Shown piece after piece: positions 17,986 through 26,681 of a stretch of 64,000 bases of DNA. Position 1 is the stretch's first letter; every line of letters starts with the position of its first letter. Both the position numbers and the translations under genes were made by a program. Source of the DNA: Mucilaginibacter sp. L196 (GTDB taxonomy: Bacteria; Bacteroidota; Bacteroidia; Sphingobacteriales; Sphingobacteriaceae); assembly GCF_009765905.1 (NCBI RefSeq), contig NZ_LMUO01000011.1, positions 432,889 to 496,888 of the forward strand, given 5' to 3'. The notes beneath the pieces were generated by a model. The model ran no database searches, was not told where the DNA came from, and was given only the letters and a program-made list of their open reading frames with translations.

Positions 17986-19284
17986 TCAGACATCCGTTTG
18001 TTCTAATATGCCGCGAGGTTGTTGGCGGGTAGTGATTAATTCACTATAAAAAGGCTTTTCGATTGAAAAACTAAAAAAGGTAAAAAAGAAACTATAGAAA
18101 AATATACCCTTATCCACATCAAGCACATTCTCCGAAAGAGATACAATAGCAATGAGCAGAATGAAAGTAAAAAACAGCAAATCTTTTCGTTTGAAGGACA
18201 TTCTGAACCCCCATATCAAGGTTGCCACATATATTAAAAAACCAATTATTCCGGATTTAAGCCATAAACTTAAATATTCATTATGGGCGTTTAATCTGTT
18301 TAAATATGAATTGTAAAGTTTGTGTGTATAAAAAACTTCCTGCAACAATCCTATTTCTGCCCCCGATCCATAACCAATTACAGGTTTCTTGCTTATCAAA
18401 CCGGTAACAACTCGCCACCTGGCTAAACGGCCATCGCTGGTTTCATTAGTTGTTGCTTTTGATAGGTCGATTTTAAACTCATTTAATATACGTTCCCGAA
18501 AAACACCTGAATATAATATGCCCGAGATCAACACCAAAGATAGCGAAGCAGAACATAACACATATTTCCATCGCCGTGCACTCTGAAGAATAAAGTAGGG
18601 AACCGCGATATTTATAATAATGAACAATGCCATCAAAACTGATTTTGATGAAAGCTGAACTAAACCAACTGTTAGTATGATACTGCATAATAGATAGAAT
18701 ATGCGGATATACCGATCCTTTTCCTTTATCAAAACACTAATCAAACAAACCAAGGCGGTAACCAACTGCATCGAAAAAAATGTAGCGTGCATCTCAATCG
18801 GTTCAGCAAAATTGTGGTTAATAAAAGCACCGGATATTATGGCTGATAAAGGCAATTGATAATGCCTTATAGTGATCAATGCATCGGCATAGAGATAAAT
18901 AACGGTAACTGTACAAACCAGCGCGAATGATAACAGCAATTTGGGGCGATATTTTTTAACATCGAGCGGGTTAAAGCAAAAGAATACCGGGAATAGAAAA
19001 ATAGTTATCTGTTTACCCCAATCGTTAAATCCTTCATGCTGATTAATACTATAAAATGTACTTAATACTGTTATGAAAAACACCGATTGAAGCACAATAG
19101 TTCTCCACTTAAATAAAGGCTTAACAGCACCGCGTTTTAAATGTATGAGTGTATGTATGCCATAGCTTATCAGTATTAAATGGCTATAAAACCTGTCAAA
19201 AGGCAGGCTGGCCGCTAATAGCATTAAGTGGTAATAGCTTATCTTATTAGCCAGGCTATCCTTTATTTGAAACAATCCGTTCAT
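17986..19284 (-). CDS. O-antigen ligase/polymerase family membrane protein
   Basis: A polytopic membrane protein of about 432 residues with roughly ten helices. The large periplasmic loop contains the Wzy_C/WaaL-type features: DGRLARWRVVTGLISKKPVIGYGSGAEIG, then NRLNAHNEYLSLWLKSGIIG. Members join or polymerise undecaprenyl-linked glycan units at the periplasmic face. I chose the methionine at 19284 (NGLFQIKDSLANK). The longer frame from 19332 would overlap the upstream glycosyltransferase by 77 bases and add a non-conserved head. It ends a five-gene minus-strand operon. Whether it is the ligase or the polymerase cannot be decided from sequence. Confidence 0.82.
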   Translation of the reverse strand: MNGLFQIKDSLANKISYYHLMLLAASLPFDRFYSHLILISYGIHTLIHLKRGAVKPLFKWRTIVLQSVFFITVLSTFYSINQHEGFNDWGKQITIFLFPVFFCFNPLDVKKYRPKLLLSFALVCTVTVIYLYADALITIRHYQLPLSAIISGAFINHNFAEPIEMHATFFSMQLVTALVCLISVLIKEKDRYIRIFYLLCSIILTVGLVQLSSKSVLMALFIIINIAVPYFILQSARRWKYVLCSASLSLVLISGILYSGVFRERILNEFKIDLSKATTNETSDGRLARWRVVTGLISKKPVIGYGSGAEIGLLQEVFYTHKLYNSYLNRLNAHNEYLSLWLKSGIIGFLIYVATLIWGFRMSFKRKDLLFFTFILLIAIVSLSENVLDVDKGIFFYSFFFTFFSFSIEKPFYSELITTRQQPRGILEQTDV

Positions 19285-20389
19285 GGGGTAAATTATAGTG
19301 GCTCTCCATAATAAACTGTTCGTACTCGTCAATTATCTTTTCCCAATTAAATTGGTATTTTATTTTGTGCAAGTTGTTACTCACCATTAGCTTTTCAAGA
19401 TCTTTTCGCTGTACTGTTTCAACAAGGTTGCGGACCTCCTTTGCATTGGAAAAATAAAAAGCGTCGGAATTTAATACCGATTTATTAAAAGGGTTATTGT
19501 GTGCGGCAATAAGCGCTTCGCTGGCCATTGCTTCCAGCAATGAAGGGTTTGTACCGCCAACACTATGCCCATGGAAGTACAGATAAGAGTTGTTTTGTAA
19601 CGAACGAACTTTGCCGGTATCAAAAATCGACCCTTTAAATTCTATCCTTTCGTCGTTTTTAAATTTGTTGGTTATAAACTTGCCGAAACGGTTGCCGGTA
19701 TCGCCCAAAACTTTAAATTTTCTATGCGAGCTGCTATTGTTAAAGCCCTCTAATATTGTTTCAATATTATTCTCGGGTTCCATTCTGGCCATTAGCAAAA
19801 AGTAATCTTCTTTTAAGGTTTCGATATTGTCAACCTGCTCGCGTTCTTCATCCGAAAACAAATCGGCACCATAGGGAATGTATTTGCTGTTTACATTGTA
19901 TTTATCAGCCAAATAAGATTTGATCACCATCGAATCAGAAATGTAAAACTGACTATGCTTTACCGCCAGTTTTTCGGCATACCTCAAAAACTTTTGTACT
20001 GATGGAGAGTACTTAGACCTTTTCCATTCCAATCCATCCATATTAGTGATGATGGTGCTATTTGGCGGGTATAGTTTACCCCAAACTGAGCTACTGGTAT
20101 AACCCATGATCAAAACCACATCAAACTTTCTTTTTCGCGCATCAAGCAGACAATTCAAGTCGTAAACAAATTGCCCGGCAGCGCCCATTATATATTCGGG
20201 GTCATAACAATGCCTTATCTCCACACCATTCCAGTATTTTTCTTTATAAGGATGATTGTGCGAGTTATATACCGTAACAGCATGTCCCCGCTTTACCAAT
20301 CCCTCCGAAACATATTCCGATATATGTTCAAAACCACCGTAATGATTTGGGATACCACGTGTTCCTAAAATTGCTACTCTTAATTTCAT
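19256..20389 (-). CDS. Glycosyltransferase family 4 with DUF1972 N-terminus
   Basis: A 377-residue GT4 enzyme. The N-terminus RVAILGTRGIPNHYGGFEHISEYVSEGLVKRGHAVTVYN is the DUF1972 domain typical of rhamnosyltransferases of the WchF/Cps2T type. Later segments YGADLF, LLMARMEPENNIETILEGF and GHSVGGTNPSLLEAMAS complete the donor domain. It probably adds a deoxyhexose early in repeat-unit synthesis; the rhamnose assignment is family inference. Its start overlaps the stop of the upstream glycosyltransferase by 4 bases. Confidence 0.88.
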   Translation of the reverse strand: MKLRVAILGTRGIPNHYGGFEHISEYVSEGLVKRGHAVTVYNSHNHPYKEKYWNGVEIRHCYDPEYIMGAAGQFVYDLNCLLDARKRKFDVVLIMGYTSSSVWGKLYPPNSTIITNMDGLEWKRSKYSPSVQKFLRYAEKLAVKHSQFYISDSMVIKSYLADKYNVNSKYIPYGADLFSDEEREQVDNIETLKEDYFLLMARMEPENNIETILEGFNNSSSHRKFKVLGDTGNRFGKFITNKFKNDERIEFKGSIFDTGKVRSLQNNSYLYFHGHSVGGTNPSLLEAMASEALIAAHNNPFNKSVLNSDAFYFSNAKEVRNLVETVQRKDLEKLMVSNNLHKIKYQFNWEKIIDEYEQFIMESHYNLPHERIVSNKG

Positions 20390-21462
20390 AATATAGCTGT
20401 TAATTGATATGCTTTTAATGTTTGTAAGGCCGAATGCTTCCAGGTGTATTTAGATAGTATTTTTTGGCGAAGTGCATCGTTAACAGGCGCCAAGCTTGCT
20501 GTTTTAATGGCATTTAATATGCTTCCTGGTTCAGCGGGGTCGCAGTAATAGGCGTAGTCCTCAAAATATTCTTTGGTATCGCCTTTATCTGTTATCACAA
20601 TGTTGCAACCCATAATGGCTGCTTCAATTGAACTTAGGCCTGTAGTTTCAAACCAGCTTGGCAATACATGTACTTTTGCCATCTGATAATAATAAACCAG
20701 TTCATCCTGAGGCAAGTGATCTATGAAGCTCACATTATCCGCCGCGATGCTCCGACATTGGTTATAATAATTAGCTTGATTTGGTGATCCGGTTCCTATA
20801 ATTAATAACCTGTAGTCGGTGTTATTTAAGGCCCTGATCAGGTTTATCTGATTTTTGATACCCTCAATTCTTGCTACACAAATCACCAGTTTTTCATCCT
20901 TTAGGATTGATGGGTTCCATTTAAACACATTTGGGTTAATGCCATTAGGCACTATGATGTTGTTAACCTGCTCTAAATAATCTTGTCCTACACGTTTATA
21001 TTCCGATTTCGAGTTTGGAAGTATCATGGCAGCCTTATTTAATATCTCTACAATGCTTTTGCGCTGGCCTTTCCATATATAATTAATACTGGAGAGATGA
21101 TCTTTACCCATTAGCCACCTTGCCATCGTTTTTAAATACTCGATGCTATCGGAAGGCAAAAAACTAAACAACATGCCAATTCCTCTGCGGTGGTGTTTGT
21201 CGTATTCACTGTAATTGCATAATATGGTTGATACCACATAAGGCTTTCCCGATTTTTTACCGTGATAAAGTATATCGGCAGGTCGGGTTATATTGAAAAA
21301 ATGCAGCAGGTTGTATTTCGTATAATCAATGTGTTCGTTTGATAGTAATATATTTACATCAACCCCCAGTTCGGTAAGATGCTGGGCAGTTTGTACAACC
21401 TGTACAGTATCGCCGCCGCGAACCGTGTATAACGTCGACCGTGTTATTAATGCTACTCTCAT
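20386..21462 (-). CDS. Glycosyltransferase family 4
   Basis: A 358-residue GT-B glycosyltransferase. The N-terminus VALITRSTLYTVRGGDTVQVVQTAQHL has the glycine-rich acceptor loop. VPNGINPNVFKWNP, VICVARIEGIKNQINLIRAL and LPSWFETTGLSSIEAAIMGCNIV form the nucleotide-sugar-binding half. Its start codon overlaps the GT2 stop upstream (TAATG) and its stop overlaps the next start, so translation is coupled through the operon. Sugar specificity is unknown. Confidence 0.9.
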   Translation of the reverse strand: MRVALITRSTLYTVRGGDTVQVVQTAQHLTELGVDVNILLSNEHIDYTKYNLLHFFNITRPADILYHGKKSGKPYVVSTILCNYSEYDKHHRRGIGMLFSFLPSDSIEYLKTMARWLMGKDHLSSINYIWKGQRKSIVEILNKAAMILPNSKSEYKRVGQDYLEQVNNIIVPNGINPNVFKWNPSILKDEKLVICVARIEGIKNQINLIRALNNTDYRLLIIGTGSPNQANYYNQCRSIAADNVSFIDHLPQDELVYYYQMAKVHVLPSWFETTGLSSIEAAIMGCNIVITDKGDTKEYFEDYAYYCDPAEPGSILNAIKTASLAPVNDALRQKILSKYTWKHSALQTLKAYQLTAIL

Positions 21463-22415
21463 TATCCTGTTATTTTATGTAGCCAGTTAATAAATGTGGC
21501 AGGTAAAAAACTCACCGTGTATATGAGATAGTTATCTAAACGAAGTGGGTTCAGGCTGATGGCTTTAGCCAAATTGAACCGTGCTTTTTCGGGTTGATAA
21601 TTATTAAGCAGGAATTTTTTACTGCACAGAGCATAGTAAGCGCCTTCTTTTACTTTGCGCGAATGGTTTTTGCCGCTGATCTGTTGCAATACATTGCCTT
21701 CTGCTGCTGTTATGCTGCGGTTTTTTAGAGTAGAATATTTAATGTCGAGGAATTTTTTGGAATGCCATTTTTCATCTATAGTGATGGATTCAGGATTAAG
21801 CCTCACTTTAATCAATGCCTGCGAGAGATTACAAGCTTTTTCATTCGCCAAAATATTTACCCATAAAAAGTGATCTTCATAGGTATAAGCATGTTCATTA
21901 TAACCGCCATTCTTTACGATGAGATCTTTTTTATACATCACGCTGGAATGAATAAAAGGGCAAACCGAGTACTTTAATTGATGGATCTCCTCGTTAAGGT
22001 GTGCCACCGGATGATGCGTGAAAATGTAATGGCCAGCAGCGTCAATATAATCAGCAGCTGAACCTATAATGCTATATTCCGGATAAGTGGTAATAAACTC
22101 ATACTGAACTTTTAGTCTGTCGGGATGGCAAATATCATCGGCATCAAAACGGGCTATGTATGGGGTGCGGGAATGTATCAGTCCCGCATTTAAGGCAGAT
22201 GATACACCTTTATTGGCTTGGTTAACCAGCACAATACGATTGTCATTAAATGAATTGATAACCCTTTCCGTACCATCTGTTGATCCATCGTTAACTATCA
22301 GTAATTCAAAATCAATAAACGATTGCTTTAATATGGACGAGATCGCCTCAGCAATATATTTCTCTGCATTATAGGCAGGCATTAAAACGGTAACCAATGG
22401 ATTATTGCTATTCAT
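21462..22415 (-). CDS. Glycosyltransferase family 2
   Basis: A 317-residue GT-A-fold inverting glycosyltransferase. The N-terminus VTVLMPAYNAEKYIAEAISSILKQSFIDFELLIVNDGSTDGT carries the first nucleotide-binding aspartate, ARFDADDIC is the DxD motif, and YTYEDHFLWV holds the catalytic-base region. The C-terminal 60 residues are amphipathic and may attach it to the membrane. It overlaps the upstream polymerase-like gene by 8 bases. It probably adds one sugar to the lipid-linked repeat unit. Confidence 0.92.
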   Translation of the reverse strand: MNSNNPLVTVLMPAYNAEKYIAEAISSILKQSFIDFELLIVNDGSTDGTERVINSFNDNRIVLVNQANKGVSSALNAGLIHSRTPYIARFDADDICHPDRLKVQYEFITTYPEYSIIGSAADYIDAAGHYIFTHHPVAHLNEEIHQLKYSVCPFIHSSVMYKKDLIVKNGGYNEHAYTYEDHFLWVNILANEKACNLSQALIKVRLNPESITIDEKWHSKKFLDIKYSTLKNRSITAAEGNVLQQISGKNHSRKVKEGAYYALCSKKFLLNNYQPEKARFNLAKAISLNPLRLDNYLIYTVSFLPATFINWLHKITG

Positions 22416-24066
22416 AATTCAGTGGTTTTAAGTGCGCGGTTTCTTTAATATTGAGCAGCAAAAGCAATTCGAAGAACACCACTACCGATAGTTGCTCAAA
22501 CCAATAATCAGTAAGAAATACAGCTAACATCAATAGCAGGATTGGTATGCCATAGGTGAGTTTTTTGAAATGCCGGGTAAAGTATCCTAAATAAAATATC
22601 ACAAATGCGGCTACCCCTAATAGACCGTATTCAGCCAAAATCTGATCGTAAACAGAAAACGGGCTATTGGTTAATGAATGCAGCTCTCTTCTTTTGCTGA
22701 AGAAGTTGAGATAAACATCAAGATGGTTCAGCAGGAAATCATGATTGATGTAAATATATTTAGCCGGGAAACCACCGCTAAAATCAAACCCGGTAGCTTT
22801 AAAGGCAAGTTTAGACGAGAAGTTTCCCATACCACTGCCCGCTAATATTTTTGTTGGGTGAGTTTTTAAAAAGTTTACTGTTTGTTCAAAGCCAATTATC
22901 TTACCCGGCAAATGCATTTTAAAAGAATCCTGACCCGATAAAGGCAGTTCAGCTTTATTAAGATGAATAAATGCTAATAGTTTGCGTTGTTCATCAGGGG
23001 TATCTGTTGGTGTTTGATAGGGTGGAGTATTAATATCAGCACCAATCAAAATAATGCGCCCCGCACCTGTTTTAGGTAGGTTTGCCGGCAGCGCCGCCAA
23101 TGAACGGTTGTTTATCCCGCTTTTAATTACGATGGACTTAATGCTATCAAGATATTGCTTAGCAAATTTTCTTTTTGTAAAGTCGGGATCTTTTGAGCTA
23201 TCAGTTGTAGTTAGTGTGGCAGTATTAAATGGTGGGTGTGGTGGATTGATAATATTTTTAAAAGTTTCGTGAACGTATTGATTGTTTTGGGGCGATACCT
23301 TCGCCAAAAAAATGATCAGAAACATGCAGCAAATAACGATCAGGCTCTTTTGATCACGGTTGGTTTTGAATAGGAATAGCCCGGTTAACACCAACAATAA
23401 AGCTATATTCATAAAATTGCTGGCTGTTAACAGCAATACAATCATGCAAATCAAAACCATCAATGGCATTTTCCGGGTGAGGAAATAAACTACTCCAAAA
23501 GCGTTGATAACCGCGTTGGTTGTAGATATATCGAGGGTTATCCCTTTAATGTAATCGCCAGTTCCTAAAAAATATTTCTGATACTGCCCCTGGTAACGGA
23601 ACGGGTTAATGGCATGTGCATCAACCATAATGTATGCTAGTGTAGCAAGTGAAACGATGGCATTAACCACAAAAAATACCAGAATGGTATTGTGCAATAC
23701 CTGTACGCTATTGTTTTCGACCGATAACTTTATTTGATGAACAGCCAACAGGCATAAAAGCCAAAAGCCAATCCCAATAGCAAAAACCACTAGATAGTTG
23801 GAACTATTGTAGCCTTTGTTGATAATAAGATTGATAAATGCGATAGCGATAACCAGCAAGTAAAAGAGTGGTAGTCGTGAGTTTTTGAAGTTAAACCCAA
23901 ACTTGAAATTAAATTGTAGTAGATAAATAATGATGATGGCCGGAATTTTCACAGCCAGCTTTACGTTTAAAAAAAGCAATAGAAACAATAGGAGTTTCCA
24001 GTCCACATAAGTTTGTAGCTTTTTTAAATTAAAACCGGCAATATTAAAAGTCATTTTGTCAATCAA
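22408..24066 (-). CDS. Wzy-like O-antigen polymerase/ligase membrane protein
   Basis: A 552-residue protein with about ten membrane helices. A very long periplasmic region (about residues 270-470) sits between helices and ends in HDFLLNHLDVYLNF and NSPFSVYDQILAEYGLLGVAAF, which matches the pattern of Wzy polymerases and O-antigen ligases. The loop is longer than usual and rich in Pro/Thr. ATGs at 24066 and 24054 are both possible starts. It heads the five-gene operon read from site E and is the second ligase/polymerase-like protein in that operon, so one may polymerise and the other ligate. Family assignment rests on topology more than motifs. Confidence 0.7.
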   Translation of the reverse strand: MIDKMTFNIAGFNLKKLQTYVDWKLLLFLLLFLNVKLAVKIPAIIIIYLLQFNFKFGFNFKNSRLPLFYLLVIAIAFINLIINKGYNSSNYLVVFAIGIGFWLLCLLAVHQIKLSVENNSVQVLHNTILVFFVVNAIVSLATLAYIMVDAHAINPFRYQGQYQKYFLGTGDYIKGITLDISTTNAVINAFGVVYFLTRKMPLMVLICMIVLLLTASNFMNIALLLVLTGLFLFKTNRDQKSLIVICCMFLIIFLAKVSPQNNQYVHETFKNIINPPHPPFNTATLTTTDSSKDPDFTKRKFAKQYLDSIKSIVIKSGINNRSLAALPANLPKTGAGRIILIGADINTPPYQTPTDTPDEQRKLLAFIHLNKAELPLSGQDSFKMHLPGKIIGFEQTVNFLKTHPTKILAGSGMGNFSSKLAFKATGFDFSGGFPAKYIYINHDFLLNHLDVYLNFFSKRRELHSLTNSPFSVYDQILAEYGLLGVAAFVIFYLGYFTRHFKKLTYGIPILLLMLAVFLTDYWFEQLSVVVFFELLLLLNIKETAHLKPLNYE

Positions 24067-24080
24067 TCAATCAGTTTGAG

Positions 24081-24103
24081 AACCAGTTTTTATTAAACTG
24101 GTT
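24081..24103 (-). other. Hairpin in the leader of the polymerase operon
   Basis: AACCAGTTT (24081-24089) pairs with AAACTGGTT (24095-24103) around a 5-nt loop. It lies between putative promoter site E and the polymerase start at 24066, so it would be transcribed in the leader. No T run follows on the minus strand, which argues against a terminator. Confidence 0.5.
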
Positions 24104-24115
24104 ACAAAAGAGATT

Positions 24116-24141
24116 ACGACCTGAAAATTGAAAGGGTTGCC
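24116..24141 (-). promoter_or_regulatory. Putative ECF sigma promoter, site E
   Basis: On the minus strand GGCAACC (24141-24135), a 16-nt spacer, then CGTAAT (CGT at 24118-24116). It lies in the 102-base gap between the flippase gene and the polymerase gene. The lower five genes (22408 down to 17986) therefore have their own start, near 24109. The upstream flank TGCA is shared with site F. Confidence 0.83.
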
Positions 24142-24168
24142 TGCACTATGAACTTAAAAGCTATTTAT

Positions 24169-25581
24169 TTAACTGAATAAAATGGCAAGTGATTGGCGAT
24201 CTGATAACTTAATTTGTGCGCTTACAAAAAGCAGAACGATATAAAATACTATAGCTTCCGGTAATGCCAGCCACCAATTGATAAAAAGCATTTTCGCGAT
24301 AAATCCACTTATTAAAGCGCTTCCGGTGCAAAGAATCAATGGCAGCCAAGTATAAGTCAAACCTGCCACCGTATTCTTTTTTAAATAGTAAACAGTCTGC
24401 ACCATACACGCCAATAGAAAAGCAAATGCAGCTCCTTCGTTTTTAAAAATGGGGATGAGTACAATATCAAAACCCACGTTTACCAATAATGTAATAATGA
24501 AGGAGATTAAAATAGCTTTTAATCGCCCCTGTGCAAAAAAAACAGTCCACAAAAAATTATTGATATATAAAAATGGCATGCACAGCGATAGTATAAAGAT
24601 GGTTTTTACGTTTATTGATCCATATTTGCCCGAGGTAATACCATCGATAACCGGGCTCCAGCAGATGTTTAATATCAAAGCGACCAAAGCCGCTACGATC
24701 ATCTCTATCCTTACCAATAATTTCAAATCATTTACCCTAAAATCAGTTTGCTGAAACAGCTTAGTAAAACGCGGAATAAGTATGGGTGCTATTGCCAAAA
24801 GTGGCAGGGTAGCTATTTCGAAAACTTTATAAGCAAAGCTATATTCAGCCAGTTTGATGGCTGAAACCATAAAGCCGATAAATATCCAATCGAACCGGGC
24901 AAGGGCTGAGGTTATTAGAACAACACCGGTTTGAGGTAGTGATTCGCGAAGTAGCCGGGAATATGCCGAGCCATCCCATTTAAGATTCAATGTTGTTTTT
25001 ACGGATCTTTTAAAAAGCAACATGCAGGAGAGTAACTCTATCAAATCTCCACTAATAAATACAATAATAACCGTGTATAAACTTAAATAATGAAATAAAA
25101 AAAGTATAATTAGCCCTATACAACGAACAATATTAGAGCCAACCGACATATAAGCCAGTAGCTTAAATTTTTCTAATCCATTAACTGCCTGTTTAAACGG
25201 AGTGGAAAAATAGATCATCAGTTTACCGATACCAATAAGCAACAATAAGCTATATGTATAATTAGTAGATTGAAAAAAGTAATAACCAATAAATATTATT
25301 CCATAAAATACCAACCCTGTAAGTAAAACATGCAGCATGTAAATAGAAAGGATAGATGAGATCTCCGTTCCCGCAGCGATTTTCTTTATACTAAGCTGAT
25401 CGATACCAAAGGAAAGAATATTAAAAGCAGCCAACAGGATGGCCAGCACGAGATTAATCTGCCCGAAGTTATATTTATCGAGTCCTATTGATAAAACATA
25501 AAATATCCCGAAGCCAAATACCTGGTTAACAATAAGCTGAGTGGCATTTGCTGAAAGATTTTTTACCAGTCTGCTTTTCAT
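24169..25581 (-). CDS. Wzx-like polysaccharide flippase
   Basis: A 470-residue polysaccharide-biosynthesis membrane protein of the MOP superfamily with about 12-14 helices. Typical segments are LIVNQVFGFGIFYVLSIGLDKYNFGQINLVLAILLAAFNILSFGIDQ near the N-terminus and ESLPQTGVVLITSALARFDWIFIGFM in the middle. It should move undecaprenyl-linked repeat units to the periplasmic face for a Wzy-type polymerase. It is the second gene of the operon from site F, 29 bases after the GT2 stop. With an ABC exporter also in the region, two lipid-linked export routes may coexist. Confidence 0.9.
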   Translation of the reverse strand: MKSRLVKNLSANATQLIVNQVFGFGIFYVLSIGLDKYNFGQINLVLAILLAAFNILSFGIDQLSIKKIAAGTEISSILSIYMLHVLLTGLVFYGIIFIGYYFFQSTNYTYSLLLLIGIGKLMIYFSTPFKQAVNGLEKFKLLAYMSVGSNIVRCIGLIILFLFHYLSLYTVIIVFISGDLIELLSCMLLFKRSVKTTLNLKWDGSAYSRLLRESLPQTGVVLITSALARFDWIFIGFMVSAIKLAEYSFAYKVFEIATLPLLAIAPILIPRFTKLFQQTDFRVNDLKLLVRIEMIVAALVALILNICWSPVIDGITSGKYGSINVKTIFILSLCMPFLYINNFLWTVFFAQGRLKAILISFIITLLVNVGFDIVLIPIFKNEGAAFAFLLACMVQTVYYLKKNTVAGLTYTWLPLILCTGSALISGFIAKMLFINWWLALPEAIVFYIVLLFVSAQIKLSDRQSLAILFS

Positions 25582-25610
25582 TATTTATAAAGAGGTAAGA
25601 TTTGAAGGTA

Positions 25611-26405
25611 TTAATATTCTATGGCAAAGCTATCTTTATATACCTGTTTTTGGGGTTTAATGCCTTGCATCTGACTGAGCAAGCGATATTTACGCTGGGT
25701 ATTTTTAAGCGTAATTTTAGCTATTTGCCATCCTTCACGTCCGTCTAAAAAGCCAAGATGAAGAATATAGTTTTTCAAAAAGCCAAAAACAGGAGAGATA
25801 TATAGTTTAACAAATCCTGCTTTTTTACCACTGTTGAAATATTTTACGGCGCTAAGTTTTGCATATAAACTGTTTTTTACATCATATTCAACAGCATCCT
25901 TTACCGAATAGTGGTGCAGATACCCGTCTATTTTTTCTACCTGCACATTTGGTGGTATTACGAGTGTTTCATGCACCGTGGTATCTAACCATCGCACCGT
26001 ATTCCGGTTAAATAAACGGATGTGATGATCTTTCCCCCAACTGCCAAAACGGATCATCTTATCACCAAAATAAGTGCGAAATTTTATATCATATACAGCG
26101 GCAGGGTTAGTGTAATTCAAATTATGCAACGCCTTTATTAATTCATCATCAGGTACTTCATCCGCATCAATACTTAATATCCAGTCGTATTTAGCAACTA
26201 ATACCCCTTTATTTTTGTTGGCCCCATAGCCATCCCAGTTTTTTTTGAAAACCCTGCAGCCCTCAGCGTATATATTCTCCTGATTGTTGGTATTGCCATT
26301 ATCTATAATAACAATATCATCAGTAATAATCTTCGCTTTATCAAGGCATTCGACAAGTATTTCAGACTGATCCCTGGTAATTATAACAATAGAAACCGCA
26401 ACCAT
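25611..26405 (-). CDS. Glycosyltransferase family 2, WaaE/KdtX-like
   Basis: A 264-residue GT2 enzyme. VAVSIVIITRDQSEILVECLDKAKIITDDIVIIDNGNTNN forms the nucleotide fold, and DWILSIDADEVPDDELI holds the DxD. The layout with RLFNRNTVRWLDTTVHETL is typical of the WaaE/KdtX (LPS core beta-glucosyltransferase-like) subgroup. The C-terminus contains a probable membrane-contact helix. It is the first gene after site F and divergent from the sigma factor gene. Acceptor is unknown. Confidence 0.88.
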   Translation of the reverse strand: MVAVSIVIITRDQSEILVECLDKAKIITDDIVIIDNGNTNNQENIYAEGCRVFKKNWDGYGANKNKGVLVAKYDWILSIDADEVPDDELIKALHNLNYTNPAAVYDIKFRTYFGDKMIRFGSWGKDHHIRLFNRNTVRWLDTTVHETLVIPPNVQVEKIDGYLHHYSVKDAVEYDVKNSLYAKLSAVKYFNSGKKAGFVKLYISPVFGFLKNYILHLGFLDGREGWQIAKITLKNTQRKYRLLSQMQGIKPQKQVYKDSFAIEY

Positions 26406-26450
26406 ATTAATAATTTATTTGACCTTAATAGCCGGATGTTTATTAATATA

Positions 26451-26476
26451 TCGCAAGATGCAGGCAAAGGGTTGCC
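26451..26476 (-). promoter_or_regulatory. Putative ECF sigma promoter, site F, overlapped by a palindrome
   Basis: On the minus strand GGCAACC (26476-26470), a 16-nt spacer, then CGATAT (CGA at 26453-26451), the only site with CGA instead of CGT. It would drive the GT2-flippase operon from about 26444. A perfect 11-bp inverted repeat with a 4-nt centre (26457-26467 with 26472-26482) covers the -35 block and most of the spacer. This may be an operator for a dimeric regulator. Confidence 0.75.
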
Positions 26477-26606
26477 TGCATCAATATTTTTTGTAATTTC
26501 CCTTACGGGGAAGTGTTAAGGGCTTAATATTAGCAGATATTCTATGTAAATTAACTTGCTGATAGTGAGTAATATATAATATATTGCTATTTTGTTACTA
26601 CTAACA

Positions 26607-26632
26607 GGCAACCTTTATTTATTTTTTAACGT
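26607..26632 (+). promoter_or_regulatory. Putative ECF sigma promoter, site G (autoregulation)
   Basis: GGCAACC at 26607-26613, a 16-nt A/T-only spacer, then CGTGAT (CGT at 26630-26632). It lies 50 bases before the ATG of the ECF sigma gene, with a predicted start of transcription near 26639. Autoregulation by the encoded sigma factor is the usual arrangement for ECF systems and is the main reason for assigning the motif to this sigma. Confidence 0.85.
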
Positions 26633-26681
26633 GATGCAACTATATAGGTAGAAATTTTAAAAGGAATAGGTAATAACCCAT

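Noticed and set aside
26457..26482. Hairpin near the sigma gene as a plus-strand terminator (ATATTTTTT follows)
   Set aside because: No plus-strand gene lies upstream to terminate. The palindrome is better explained by its overlap with site F.
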